Shown piece by piece: positions 29,281-38,289 of a DNA stretch of 64,000 nucleotides. Made by a program: the position numbers and the translations under genes. The notes under the pieces were generated by a model. It ran no database searches. It saw nothing but the letters and a program-made list of their open reading frames with translations, and was not told the origin of the DNA. The stretch comes from an uncultured Bacteroidota bacterium (lineage in GTDB: Bacteria > Bacteroidota > Bacteroidia > Flavobacteriales > Flavobacteriaceae): NCBI GenBank assembly GCA_902546095.1, contig CACCIQ010000003.1, forward strand, positions 1-64,000, written 5' to 3'. Positions within the stretch are counted from its first letter, which is position 1. The number at the start of each line of letters is the position of its first letter.

Positions 29281-30783
29281 ATGAAAAAAGTACTATTACT
29301 AATAGCATTTCTTGTAGTAAGTTGTAAAAATGATGAAATTAATCATCCAAATATATTATTTATAATGTCAGACGACCACACTTCTCAATCATGGGGAATA
29401 TACGGTGGTATACTAAAAGATTATGTTAAAAATGATGGTATAAAAAGACTCGCAAAATCTGGAGTTGTTCTGGAAAATTTATTTTGTACAAATGCAATTT
29501 GTGTACCCAGTAGAGCTTCAATTTTAACTGGACAATATAGCCATGTGAACGGGGTGTATAATTTACCAGATGCATTAGATCCTGACTCATTGAATGTAGC
29601 TAAAGTTTTAAAAAACAATGGTTATCAAACATCCATAGTTGGTAAGTGGCATTTAAAAAAAGAACCCAGTGGCTTTGATTATTATAAGGTGCTTCCCGGT
29701 CAAGGTTTATATAATGATCCGTATTTTAAAACAAAAGAAAATTGGGAAGATGGAAGCAGAGGGGGTGAAAAAGAAAAAGGATTTTCAGCAGATATTATTG
29801 GAGATAGCTCAATTGAGTGGTTAAAAAAAATTGATAATAAAAGACCTTTTTTTCTTATGACTCATTTCAAAGCAACACATGAGCCATTTGATTATCCTAA
29901 GAGGAATAAAGACCTAAATAAGGATGTCGTTTTTCCTGAGCCAAGCTCACTTTATGAATTTGATCCAGAAGACTCTGGAAGAAAGCATATTGGTCAAATT
30001 GTTGAAAATTTAACAGAACGTTGGGTTAACGATACCAAAAATAAGACAGGAAGATATCCTGGGCTACCGTTCTCTGTTGATGGTCTTAATAAAAGAGAAA
30101 TTAGAACTAAAACTTATCAAAAATTTATTGGAGATTTTTTGAAAAGTGGAGCAGCAATTGATGATAATATTGTTAAAATATTAGATTATTTAGAAAAAGA
30201 AAATATGATTGATAACACGATCATAATTTATACTTCTGACCAAGGGTATTTTTTAGGAGAACATGGTTATATGGATAAAAGATGGTTTTATGAAGAGTCT
30301 GCAAGAATGCCTTTTGTAATTTCTTATCCGCAGAAATTACCAAAAGAAAAAAGAATCGATGACTTAATATTAAATATTGATATCCCTTCACTATTACTAG
30401 ATTTTGCAGGTATTACTCAGCCTGAGAGTTTTCAAGGCTATAGTTTCAAAAATAATTTATTGAACAATAGTCATAAATCCAGAGAATACATTTATTATAG
30501 ATATTGGCAGCACGATATAAAAAGACCTGCACACTTAGGTATAAGGTCTAAAAAATTTAAATTGATTTATAATTACGGTGATGGTTTAGGAACATCTGGA
30601 ACAAATAAAACAAAAACTTCCCCAAATTGGGAATTTTATGACCTAGTTGTTGATCCTGGTGAGAATACTAACAACATTGATAATCCAATTTATAAAGACA
30701 AAATTGATTTCCTTCACAAACAATTGATAATAGAGAAAAGAAAAGCTAAAGATTTTGAGCTTAAGATCCCAGATATTACATGA
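29281..30783 (+). CDS. Sulfatase lipoprotein (canonical C-x-P-S-R type)
   Basis: A second sulfatase, 500 residues, distinct from the one on the other strand. It starts with a lipoprotein signal (IAFLVVSC) and has metal ligands in FIMSDDHTSQ near residue 28, the canonical formylglycine motif C-V-P-S-R-A near residue 75 and later TSDQGYFLGEHG. This layout fits the S1 branch that includes iduronate- and heparan-type sulfatases, but substrate cannot be fixed. It is divergent from the YyaL-type gene, with a 72-base gap, and overlaps the serine hydrolase gene downstream. Confidence 0.93.
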   Translation: MKKVLLLIAFLVVSCKNDEINHPNILFIMSDDHTSQSWGIYGGILKDYVKNDGIKRLAKSGVVLENLFCTNAICVPSRASILTGQYSHVNGVYNLPDALDPDSLNVAKVLKNNGYQTSIVGKWHLKKEPSGFDYYKVLPGQGLYNDPYFKTKENWEDGSRGGEKEKGFSADIIGDSSIEWLKKIDNKRPFFLMTHFKATHEPFDYPKRNKDLNKDVVFPEPSSLYEFDPEDSGRKHIGQIVENLTERWVNDTKNKTGRYPGLPFSVDGLNKREIRTKTYQKFIGDFLKSGAAIDDNIVKILDYLEKENMIDNTIIIYTSDQGYFLGEHGYMDKRWFYEESARMPFVISYPQKLPKEKRIDDLILNIDIPSLLLDFAGITQPESFQGYSFKNNLLNNSHKSREYIYYRYWQHDIKRPAHLGIRSKKFKLIYNYGDGLGTSGTNKTKTSPNWEFYDLVVDPGENTNNIDNPIYKDKIDFLHKQLIIEKRKAKDFELKIPDIT

Positions 30784-31982
30784 GAACAATTATTGTTTTA
30801 TTTTTTACACTCCAAAGCTTGTCAAACTATTCTCAAGACATCAATAAAATAGATAGCCTTATAAATAATGGCATCAAATTAAAAGCTTACCCAGGTGCAC
30901 AAGTATTTTTTAAAAAAGGTGATTTTAAATTTCATAAATCATATGGCTATCATACTTATGATTCGATTACAGAAGTTTATGATGATCATTTATTTGATTT
31001 GGCATCGATCACAAAAACACTTGCGTCAACATTAGCTTTAATGAAACTTTATGATGAGAAAAAACTAAAGCTTGATAATACAATTTCATCATTTGAGAAA
31101 AAATTAAGAAGATCTAACAAAAAAAACACAAATTTTCATGAGCTATTAATTCATCAATCAGGCTGGATTCCTTATATAAATCATCAACAATTTTTAATTA
31201 AAAAAAATGGTGAACTTAAAAAAAGACTAATATCCAAGACTCCAAAAAATAAATCTATTAAAATAGCAAATGACTTGTTTATTAAATCCAACTATTTCAA
31301 CACAATACTTAGAAGAATAAAAAAAACAAAAGTTGATAACAGTCCAAATTATAAATATTCAGGATTATTTTTTTGCTTAGTTCCTAACATAGTAAAAATG
31401 ATATCAAATAAATCTTTTGAGATTTTTCTTAATGAAAACTTTTATTCAAAGCTTAATATAAACTTGTCGTTTAATCCATTAACTAAAAATTCTAAAGATA
31501 TAATTGCTCCAACAGAGCTGGATACAGTATTTAGAAAACAACTTGTCCATGGATTTGTTCATGATGAAACTGCTGCAATTATGGGCGGTGTCTCGGGAAA
31601 TGCAGGCTTATTTGGAAATGCAAAAGATATTGGAAAAATTTCAGAGATGTTTTTAAATTATGGAGTTTATAACAATGAGAGATTTCTTTCTAGAAATACC
31701 ATAAAATATTTTACTAACCCTGGAAATTATAAAAATGCAAAAGAAACTAGAGGGCTTGGTTTTGATAAGCCTCGTTTAAATTCTCAAGGTATTTTGTCTC
31801 CTCATGAAAAGCTTTCCATAGATAGCTATGGTCATACTGGATTTACTGGAACATTTTTTTGGATAGATCCTAAAAATGATTTGGTAATTGTTTTACTTAC
31901 AAACAGAGTTTATCCCTACAGATCATATGAAAACATATATGATTTGGACATAAGAAGAAAACTGATAGATTTGATAATTTAA
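30780..31982 (+). CDS. Serine hydrolase (class C beta-lactamase fold)
   Basis: A secreted 400-residue esterase or peptidase of the CubicO/beta-lactamase family. Signal peptide MRTIIVLFFTLQSLSNYSQ; the S-x-x-K nucleophile in DLASITKTLAST near residue 75; the Tyr motif in NYKYSGLFF near residue 195; and a third motif HTGFTGTFF near residue 355. The ATG overlaps the sulfatase stop by four bases, so both are made from one transcript. It may remove acyl groups from the same substrate, but this is inferred from position. Confidence 0.9.
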   Translation: MRTIIVLFFTLQSLSNYSQDINKIDSLINNGIKLKAYPGAQVFFKKGDFKFHKSYGYHTYDSITEVYDDHLFDLASITKTLASTLALMKLYDEKKLKLDNTISSFEKKLRRSNKKNTNFHELLIHQSGWIPYINHQQFLIKKNGELKKRLISKTPKNKSIKIANDLFIKSNYFNTILRRIKKTKVDNSPNYKYSGLFFCLVPNIVKMISNKSFEIFLNENFYSKLNINLSFNPLTKNSKDIIAPTELDTVFRKQLVHGFVHDETAAIMGGVSGNAGLFGNAKDIGKISEMFLNYGVYNNERFLSRNTIKYFTNPGNYKNAKETRGLGFDKPRLNSQGILSPHEKLSIDSYGHTGFTGTFFWIDPKNDLVIVLLTNRVYPYRSYENIYDLDIRRKLIDLII

Positions 31983-31984
31983 TT

Positions 31985-32746
31985 TTAGTCCCTGGAATTG
32001 ATCTTAGCTAAAAGCCTTAATATTTCAAGATATAACCAAACTAGGGTTACCATCAGTCCAAATGCAGAATACCATTCCATATATTTAGGGGCACCATTCT
32101 CAGATGCTTCTTCAATAAAGTCAAAATCTAAAACAAGATTTAGAGACGCAATTACCACAATGAAGAGGGATATTAATATACTAGTAATAGATCCGTTTAA
32201 TGGATTTAAAAATTCAAAACCAAACCCAAAAAACATCCCAATAATTTCAAATAAATAAAAAATTCCAATACCTGCTGTTGCAGCAAATATTCCAAGCTTT
32301 AAATTATCACTTGGTTTAATTATCCCAGTCTTATATGCAAACAATAATGATAAAAGTATAAAAGCGGTTAAACAAACAGCATTAAAAACAATTCCCTCAA
32401 ATTGTTGAGCATACATTAAAGAAATTCCGCCTAAAAATAAACCCTGACATAAAGCATAAATAGGTGTAGTAATTGGAGAAAGTTCTTTTTTAAATATTGT
32501 CACAAAAAAAGCTATGATTCCACAAAATGCACCGGCCATCCACAAATATGTTAATGTTGATGTGTATGAATAATACCCCGCAGCGATCAATAAGAACAGA
32601 GATATGGCAGTTTTATTCACAGTACCTTCAATTGTCATGAAATCATCCCTTAAAATTGGGCCAGATAATCGTTGACCTGTCATTCCTTCAAAGGTCTTTT
32701 TATTTAATGCAGGGTTCCCAGATCTAAAAGATAAATGTCTTGCCAT
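31985..32746 (-). CDS. Bax inhibitor-1/YccA family membrane protein
   Basis: A 253-residue integral membrane protein with seven hydrophobic segments between residues 50 and 245 and the N-terminal NPALNKKTFEGM motif characteristic of the bacterial BI-1 subgroup. BI-1 proteins are pH-sensitive calcium leak channels in characterised cases; the role in this organism is unknown. It ends two bases from the convergent serine hydrolase and begins 30 bases from a divergent TonB-C gene. Confidence 0.92.
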   Translation of the reverse strand: MARHLSFRSGNPALNKKTFEGMTGQRLSGPILRDDFMTIEGTVNKTAISLFLLIAAGYYSYTSTLTYLWMAGAFCGIIAFFVTIFKKELSPITTPIYALCQGLFLGGISLMYAQQFEGIVFNAVCLTAFILLSLLFAYKTGIIKPSDNLKLGIFAATAGIGIFYLFEIIGMFFGFGFEFLNPLNGSITSILISLFIVVIASLNLVLDFDFIEEASENGAPKYMEWYSAFGLMVTLVWLYLEILRLLAKINSRD

Positions 32747-32753
32747 TTTAATC

Positions 32754-32761
32754 TAAATTTG
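32754..32761 (+). promoter_or_regulatory. TAnnTTTG -7 element for the TonB-C gene
   Basis: TAAATTTG, exact match, 15 bases before the ATG at 32777. The predicted leader is about eight bases. Confidence 0.5.
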
Positions 32762-32776
32762 TTTTAAATTTATTTT

Positions 32777-33574
32777 ATGTTAAGAATATTACTATTCTTT
32801 ATTCTTGTTTCTTCCAATAATCATGCCCAAATTGATAAAGTTTCGGATGAGGTCTATCCAATCTTTCCAATCTGCAAGCTAATTCCTAATGATAAACAAA
32901 ATCAATGTTTTGATGAAAGTATGTTTGAGCATGTTGAAAAAAACTTTAAGTATCCAAAAACAGCTTGGGAGCTTGATTTAGAGTCACTAGTAAGAATTAG
33001 ATTTGAAATTGATGAATTAGGTGAAGTTGATAATATTGTAGCAAATTCTTCTGTAGTAGGTATCAGCTTTATAGAAAAAGAAGCTTTAAAAGCTGCCGAA
33101 AGCATGTTTGAAGTCGCCGCTGCTAATATTATTCGTTCCTTACCTAAAATGACTCCAGCAAAAAAAAATGGAGAGCCTTTTAGAAAAACCTTTCAAATAT
33201 CTGTTGAGTATAGAATTCCTGATCAATTGGATTACGATGAAATTGATATAGCTCCAAGATTTCCTGAATGCGATGATGTAGAGCCTGAAAAATCCAAAGA
33301 ATGTTTTGAAAATTATATTACTAATCATATTAATAAAAATTTAAAATACCCAAAGAGGGCCATGAAAAATAATATTGAAGGAGATGTATTTATACAATTT
33401 GAAATTACCAAAGACGGCTACTTTATAAATTTTTCAACTATAGGACCTAATAAAATTCTTGAAGATGAATCTTACAGAATTATGGCAAAGCTTCCTCAAG
33501 TAAAGGCTGGAGAATACTTAGGAAAAAAAGTAAGTGTTTTATACGGACTACCAATTTCATTTAGGCTTAATTAA
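32777..33574 (+). CDS. Protein with two TonB C-terminal domains
   Basis: A 265-residue exported protein: signal peptide ending near NNHAQ, then two TonB_C-like units. Each has a cysteine pair before a YPKxA motif (ICKLIPNDKQNQCF...FKYPKTAW near residue 50; FPECDDVEPEKSKECF...LKYPKRAM near residue 185) followed by an FEI(D/T) strand. There is no N-terminal transmembrane anchor of the ExbB/D-binding type, so it is probably not a working energy transducer; more likely it binds TonB boxes or peptidoglycan in the periplasm. Confidence 0.82.
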   Translation: MLRILLFFILVSSNNHAQIDKVSDEVYPIFPICKLIPNDKQNQCFDESMFEHVEKNFKYPKTAWELDLESLVRIRFEIDELGEVDNIVANSSVVGISFIEKEALKAAESMFEVAAANIIRSLPKMTPAKKNGEPFRKTFQISVEYRIPDQLDYDEIDIAPRFPECDDVEPEKSKECFENYITNHINKNLKYPKRAMKNNIEGDVFIQFEITKDGYFINFSTIGPNKILEDESYRIMAKLPQVKAGEYLGKKVSVLYGLPISFRLN

Positions 33575-33578
33575 AATC

Positions 33579-33950
33579 ATGATAAAAAAAAATATTAAAA
33601 TAAATTTCAGAGAGAAATTTGACAAATTTTATGATCACTGGAAACCAAAAGTAATTACTGAACTTAATGATTATCAATTTAAGCTAGTGAAAATAAAAGG
33701 TGACTTTATTTGGCATAATCATGAAGAAACAGACGAGGCATTTATTGTTCTTGATGGCAAAATATTTATTGAATTTGAGGAAAAAACAGAAGAAATTAAT
33801 AAGGGAGAGATGATAATCGTTCCAAAGGGAATAAAACATAGACCTTATGCAAAAACAGAGGCTAAAATTATGATTATTGAACCAAAAGGAGTAGTTAATA
33901 CGGGTGAAATTTTAGACAAATTAACTGCACCAAATGATGATTGGATTTAA
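33579..33950 (+). CDS. Small cupin-domain protein
   Basis: A 123-residue single-domain cupin. The metal-binding histidines and glutamate lie in WHNHEETDEAFIVLDG near residue 42, with the second cupin motif around GEMIIVPKGIKHRP. The frame opens upstream at 33534 inside the previous gene, but the ATG at 33579, four bases after that gene's stop, fits the family. The reaction or ligand is unknown. Confidence 0.88.
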   Translation: MIKKNIKINFREKFDKFYDHWKPKVITELNDYQFKLVKIKGDFIWHNHEETDEAFIVLDGKIFIEFEEKTEEINKGEMIIVPKGIKHRPYAKTEAKIMIIEPKGVVNTGEILDKLTAPNDDWI

Positions 33951-33984
33951 AGGTAATTCTATATAAATGTTATATTTATAATAT

Positions 33985-34137
33985 ATGAAAGATATATCAA
34001 AAAGTTATTTATCAAAGAAAATCAATAAGCTAAATAAAAAAATTCACAGAGCAGAAGATCAGAATGATGAAAATAAAATTTGGTGGAGGAAAATGAAATT
34101 AGAAAAATTAAAACATAAACTCAGTAAAATAAATTAA
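33985..34137 (+). CDS. Small Lys-rich protein, 50 residues, unknown
   Basis: An ATG at 33985 opens a 50-codon frame ending with TAA at 34135-34137, directly against the ATG of the next gene (34138). The product is very basic, with repeated Lys-Leu/Ile spacing (KKINKLNKK, KMKLEKLKHKLSKIN) that predicts a helix or short coiled coil around a WW pair. A near-perfect promoter box (TATATTTA, 33971-33978) lies six bases before the ATG. The exact abutment to phhB and the box support a real gene. Function unknown. Confidence 0.55.
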   Translation: MKDISKSYLSKKINKLNKKIHRAEDQNDENKIWWRKMKLEKLKHKLSKIN

Positions 34138-34437
34138 ATGTGTAAACTTCTTTCAAATAGTGAAGTGGATGAAAAAATGAATGTCCTATCTAAAAACTGG
34201 AGCATTGATGGGCTTTTTTTAAAAGGCTCTTTCGAGTTTAAAAATTTTGATCAAGCTTTTAATTTTATGAAGTCTGTTGCTGTAAAATGCGAAGAAATGA
34301 ATCACCATCCTAAATGGACAAATGTTTATAATAAATTAGATATTGAATTATATACTCACGATTTAGGGGGATTAACTAATAAAGATTTTGAATTATCACT
34401 ATTTATGGACAAAATCTTACAAGAATTGAAAAATTGA
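34138..34437 (+). CDS. phhB: 4a-hydroxytetrahydrobiopterin dehydratase (PCD/PhhB)
   Basis: This enzyme dehydrates 4a-hydroxytetrahydrobiopterin after aromatic amino acid hydroxylation. The 99-residue protein has the active-site motif CEEMNHHPKWTNVYNKLDIE with the paired histidines near residue 60, and the LYTHDLGGLTNKD block. No aromatic hydroxylase lies in this window. The start is fixed by the upstream 50-residue gene, whose stop it touches. Confidence 0.9.
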   Translation: MCKLLSNSEVDEKMNVLSKNWSIDGLFLKGSFEFKNFDQAFNFMKSVAVKCEEMNHHPKWTNVYNKLDIELYTHDLGGLTNKDFELSLFMDKILQELKN

Positions 34438-34553
34438 AAAAAGATTCCTTTAAACAAAAAATCATCAATGCATTATACCTATTGTTCATTGCATCCATAG
34501 CTTTATTTTTAATTAACGATATATTTGAATTTATTATAAATCTGATTGGATAG
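34434..34553 (+). CDS. Tiny membrane protein, 39 residues, TTG start
   Basis: A TTG at 34434 overlaps the phhB stop by four bases (TTGA) and opens a frame of 39 codons to TAG at 34551. The product has a basic N-terminus (KKDSFKQK) followed by a hydrophobic helix (ALYLLFIASIALFLI) and a second hydrophobic end, like many small flavobacterial membrane proteins. The coupling geometry supports it, the weak start codon argues for caution. Confidence 0.4.
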   Translation: MKKDSFKQKIINALYLLFIASIALFLINDIFEFIINLIG

Positions 34554-34561
34554 TCAACTTA

Positions 34562-36100
34562 ATGAAGAACTTAATTAAAATCTTATTGCTTTTCCCATTA
34601 ATAACATTATCTCAAATCGATAGTAAACAACATGATCAATTAATACTTAGAGGAGGAATCTTGATTAATAGCACTGGAGCTCCACCAATTGGTCCTGTTG
34701 ATATTGTAATTGAAAAAAATATTATTACAAAAGTTCAAAATGTTGGCTATCCTGGTGTTCCAATTAATGAAAACAGAAGACCTAAACTTTCTAAAAATGG
34801 AGTTGAAATTAATTGCGAAGGAAGCTACATACTTCCTGGATTTATTGACACTCATGGGCATATTGGAGGAAGATCCCAAGGAGCTAGTCCTGATTATGTT
34901 TTTAAACTGTGGATGGCCCATGGAATTACAACAATAAGGGAGCCTGGAGGCTCTTTAAGTCATGAATTAAAATTAGAATTGAAAAATAAAAGTGAAAAAA
35001 ATACAATAGTTGCACCTAGAATTATTGCTTTCTCAACTTTTAACTCAAGAGTCCAATCCCCTAATGAAGCAAAAGAATGGGTTCGAGAGAATGCAAAGAA
35101 AGGTTCCGATGGCATTAAATTTTTTGGTGCACCACCTGAAATTATGCAAGCTGCTATTGAAGAAAATAAAAGGTTGGGGTTAAGATCAACTTCTCATCAT
35201 GCTCAATTAAATGTTGTAAGATGGAATGTTTTAAATTCTGCTAGAGCTGGTCTAAATTCAATGGAGCATTGGTATGGATTGCCTGAAGCATTATTTAATA
35301 ATAGGGTTATTCAAAATTATCCTCCAAATTATAATTATCAAAATGAGCAAAATAGATTTGAGGAAGCAGGGAAACTTTGGAAACAAGCAGCTGAGCCTTA
35401 CTCTGATCATTGGAATGATGTAATGGATGAATTGATTTCACTTGATTTTACTATTTCACCAACTTTAAATATTTATGAAGCTAGCCGTGATTTGCACAGA
35501 GCAAGAAGAGTTGAATGGCATGATGATTATACATTGCCAAGTTTGTGGGCATTTTATGCACCCAGTAGAATTTCGCATGGCTCTTATTGGCACTATTGGG
35601 GAACAGAACAGGAAATAGCATGGAAAGAGAACTATAAACTTTGGATGACTTTTTTAAATGAATTTAAAAACAGAGGCGGTAGAGTTACAACAGGGTCAGA
35701 TTCTGGCTTCATATATCAGCTGTATGGATTTGCTTACATCAGAGAATTAGAGCTTTTGAGAGAAGCTGGATTTCATCCACTAGAAGTTATACAATCAGCT
35801 ACTTTAAATGGAGCTGAACTTTTAGGAATTGATCATTTGACAGGTTCTGTTGAGCCTGGGAAACATGCTGATTTAATTATAATTGATGAAAACCCGCTAG
35901 AAAACTTAAAAGTATTGTATGGAACTGGAGCAATCAAACTTGATGAAAACAATAAGGTTACAAGAGTAGGTGGAGTTAAGTATACCATCAAAGATGGTGT
36001 TGTATATAACTCAAAAAAACTCCTAAAACAGGTTAAAGAAATGGTTGACATCGCAAAAAAAGAGGCAGGATATAAAATTAAACAACCTGGTATAAATTAA
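34562..36100 (+). CDS. Secreted amidohydrolase (imidazolonepropionase-like)
   Basis: A 512-residue metal-dependent hydrolase with a signal peptide (KILLLFPLITLSQ). The H-x-H metal motif is in GFIDTHGHIGG near residue 96; later ligands are in STSHHAQ near 215, EHWYG near 235 and TGSDSGF near 377; the C-terminal SVEPGKHADLIIID closes the barrel domain. Such exported members cleave peptide- or amide-like bonds; substrate unknown. It is followed directly by the GH18 gene with no gap. Confidence 0.88.
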   Translation: MKNLIKILLLFPLITLSQIDSKQHDQLILRGGILINSTGAPPIGPVDIVIEKNIITKVQNVGYPGVPINENRRPKLSKNGVEINCEGSYILPGFIDTHGHIGGRSQGASPDYVFKLWMAHGITTIREPGGSLSHELKLELKNKSEKNTIVAPRIIAFSTFNSRVQSPNEAKEWVRENAKKGSDGIKFFGAPPEIMQAAIEENKRLGLRSTSHHAQLNVVRWNVLNSARAGLNSMEHWYGLPEALFNNRVIQNYPPNYNYQNEQNRFEEAGKLWKQAAEPYSDHWNDVMDELISLDFTISPTLNIYEASRDLHRARRVEWHDDYTLPSLWAFYAPSRISHGSYWHYWGTEQEIAWKENYKLWMTFLNEFKNRGGRVTTGSDSGFIYQLYGFAYIRELELLREAGFHPLEVIQSATLNGAELLGIDHLTGSVEPGKHADLIIIDENPLENLKVLYGTGAIKLDENNKVTRVGGVKYTIKDGVVYNSKKLLKQVKEMVDIAKKEAGYKIKQPGIN

Positions 36101-37144
36101 GTGAACTATAAATTAATATTAATAATCTTTTTTTCACTGCTGATTTCCTGTAGCACGGATGACGATGATTACGGCATTAATGACGGAGATGACAACATAA
36201 ATCTTTTCAGTAATAAGGCTAGAGTGGTTGGCTATTTTCCATACTATCGATTTTCACTTAACAATCAAATTGAATATTGTAAAGTAACTCATTTGAATAT
36301 CGCATTTGCTAACCCTTTAGCCGATGGAACAATTGTTCTTCCTTCTACTGATAATACCATACTTTCGGATGTGGTTAATAGAGCCAGATCACAAAATAGT
36401 AATATAAAAATATACATATCACTTGCAGGAGGAGCACTATCCTCAACCACTGCAGATATTTGGAAAAACTTCCTTGCTAATAGCCAAGAGAGACCTAAAC
36501 TAATTGACAAAATAGTTCAATTCACTTTAGAGAACAATCTTGATGGAGTTGATGTTGATCTGGAATGGAGCCATGTTACTGCTGGATACAGCGATTTTGT
36601 TCTTGAACTTAAACAAAAACTTTCAGAAAATTCATTAGGAATGACCGCAGCCTTTCCATCTGAAACTAAATATTCACTGATTTCAGATGAGGCATTAAAT
36701 GCATTTGATTTTATCAATATTATGGCTTATGACTACACAGGGTCATGGAATCCATCAGCCCCCGGACAGCACAGCTCAGCTGAGCATGCTAGAAGAGGTG
36801 TTAATTATTGGAAAAATACCATTGGAATATCTGGTGAAAAACTTACCCTTGGAGTCCCTTTTTATGGATATGATTTTCAAAATTCAACAACAGTGAAATC
36901 ATTTACTTATGGCTCAATGGTTGCTTCTGATATTTCAAATGCTGACAGAGATAATGTTGGAAATAAATACTACAATGGAAGACCCACAATGCGGACTAAA
37001 GTTAGATTAGCCGCTGAGAGCTTAAGCGGAATAATGATTTGGGAATTAGGACAAGATTCTTTTACTGAATATTCACTTCTTGAGACTATCCATAAAAAAT
37101 ATACAGATTTTGGAGTAGAAACTACCAACTTATGTGGTAATTAG
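36101..37144 (+). CDS. Glycoside hydrolase family 18 lipoprotein (chitinase-like)
   Basis: GH18 enzymes cut beta-1,4 GlcNAc links (chitin or N-glycan cores). The 347-residue protein starts with GTG immediately after the previous stop and has a lipoprotein signal (FFSLLISC) followed by an Asp-rich linker. The catalytic D-x-x-D-x-D-x-E is complete in LDGVDVDLEW near residue 147, and the GYFPYY, YISLAGG and MAYDY motifs are present. Whether it is a chitinase or an endo-beta-N-acetylglucosaminidase cannot be decided. Confidence 0.92.
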   Translation: MNYKLILIIFFSLLISCSTDDDDYGINDGDDNINLFSNKARVVGYFPYYRFSLNNQIEYCKVTHLNIAFANPLADGTIVLPSTDNTILSDVVNRARSQNSNIKIYISLAGGALSSTTADIWKNFLANSQERPKLIDKIVQFTLENNLDGVDVDLEWSHVTAGYSDFVLELKQKLSENSLGMTAAFPSETKYSLISDEALNAFDFINIMAYDYTGSWNPSAPGQHSSAEHARRGVNYWKNTIGISGEKLTLGVPFYGYDFQNSTTVKSFTYGSMVASDISNADRDNVGNKYYNGRPTMRTKVRLAAESLSGIMIWELGQDSFTEYSLLETIHKKYTDFGVETTNLCGN

Positions 37145-37154
37145 TAGAAATAGC

Positions 37155-37162
37155 TATTTTTG
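37155..37162 (+). promoter_or_regulatory. TAnnTTTG -7 element for the MscS gene
   Basis: TATTTTTG, exact match, 14 bases before the ATG at 37177; predicted leader about seven bases. Confidence 0.5.
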
Positions 37163-37176
37163 CATAAGATAAGCTT

Positions 37177-38283
37177 ATGGATAAATTAGAATTTTTAAAT
37201 AATATTTTTTTTGGGAACGAAATTAAGGATTACTTAATCTTTGTATTAATTCTTTTATTCGGCTATATATTAATATCACCCATTAGCTCTTATTTAAGAA
37301 AAATTATTTTTAAAATAGTAGGGAATAAGACTCGCAATAATGGTAAAGATGAATTTGATTCTTTACTTAAGAAGCCTTTATATTATTTTCTCCTATTATT
37401 GATTTTTTATTTTGCATTTAATACATTATCATTTCCAGACTCCTGGGGTTTAGTAGACTCTTCTGAGCTAGGATTAAAAATGATTCTTTCAAAGTCATTT
37501 TCTTTTCTACTTATAGTAACTATTTTCTGGACTATCTTACGGGCAGTTGAATATCTGGGTTTGAGGTTACAATTAAGAGCTGAACAAACTGAAAGTAAAG
37601 TTGATGATCAATTAATTCCATTTGCAATTGAAATTGGTAAAGTCTTGGTTGTAATTTTTGCTATTGTAGTCATTTTAGCAAATGTATTTGATCAAAATGT
37701 TACTGCCTTAGCCGCTGGACTTGGTGTTGGTGGTGTAGCTGTAGCGCTAGCATCTAAAGAAAGTCTAGAAAATTTACTTGGATCTTTTACTATTTTTTTA
37801 GATAAACCTTTTCAAGTTGGAGATATTATTACTATTGGTACCATCACAGGAAAAGTTGAAAAAGTTGGATTTCGTAGTACTAGAGTTAGAACATTTGACA
37901 AGAGTGTTGTTACAGTACCAAATAAAAATTTAGTCATCGCTGAGTTAGATAATTTAGGAGTAAGACCTGTTAGAAGAGTTAAAACTAATATTGGATTAAC
38001 CTATTCAACAACTGTTGATCAAATCAAAGAAATTGTTAATGATATTCAAAAGCTTATTGATGATCATAAACAAACAAATCAAGATGGGAAAGTTAGATTT
38101 TTAAACTTTGGTGCCAGCTCACTTGATGTTATGGTTCTTTATTTTGTTAATAGTCCAGATTGGGATATTTTAGTAGATACCCAGCAAGAAATCAATTTTA
38201 AAATTATTGAAATTGTAAAAAAACACGGAAGTGATTTTGCCTATCCTACGACATCAGTTTTTCTTGAAAATCAAAAAGATTAA
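37177..38283 (+). CDS. Mechanosensitive ion channel (MscS family)
   Basis: An inner-membrane tension-gated channel that releases solutes on osmotic downshock. The 368-residue protein has four hydrophobic segments (about 15-35, 65-85, 105-125, 155-175) and the pore helix ALAAGLGVGGVAVALASKE near residue 180, followed by the beta domain with FLDKPFQVGDIITIG and the alpha/beta cage. Length fits the subgroup with one extra helix over E. coli MscS. Confidence 0.94.
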   Translation: MDKLEFLNNIFFGNEIKDYLIFVLILLFGYILISPISSYLRKIIFKIVGNKTRNNGKDEFDSLLKKPLYYFLLLLIFYFAFNTLSFPDSWGLVDSSELGLKMILSKSFSFLLIVTIFWTILRAVEYLGLRLQLRAEQTESKVDDQLIPFAIEIGKVLVVIFAIVVILANVFDQNVTALAAGLGVGGVAVALASKESLENLLGSFTIFLDKPFQVGDIITIGTITGKVEKVGFRSTRVRTFDKSVVTVPNKNLVIAELDNLGVRPVRRVKTNIGLTYSTTVDQIKEIVNDIQKLIDDHKQTNQDGKVRFLNFGASSLDVMVLYFVNSPDWDILVDTQQEINFKIIEIVKKHGSDFAYPTTSVFLENQKD

Positions 38284-38289
38284 TACCTA

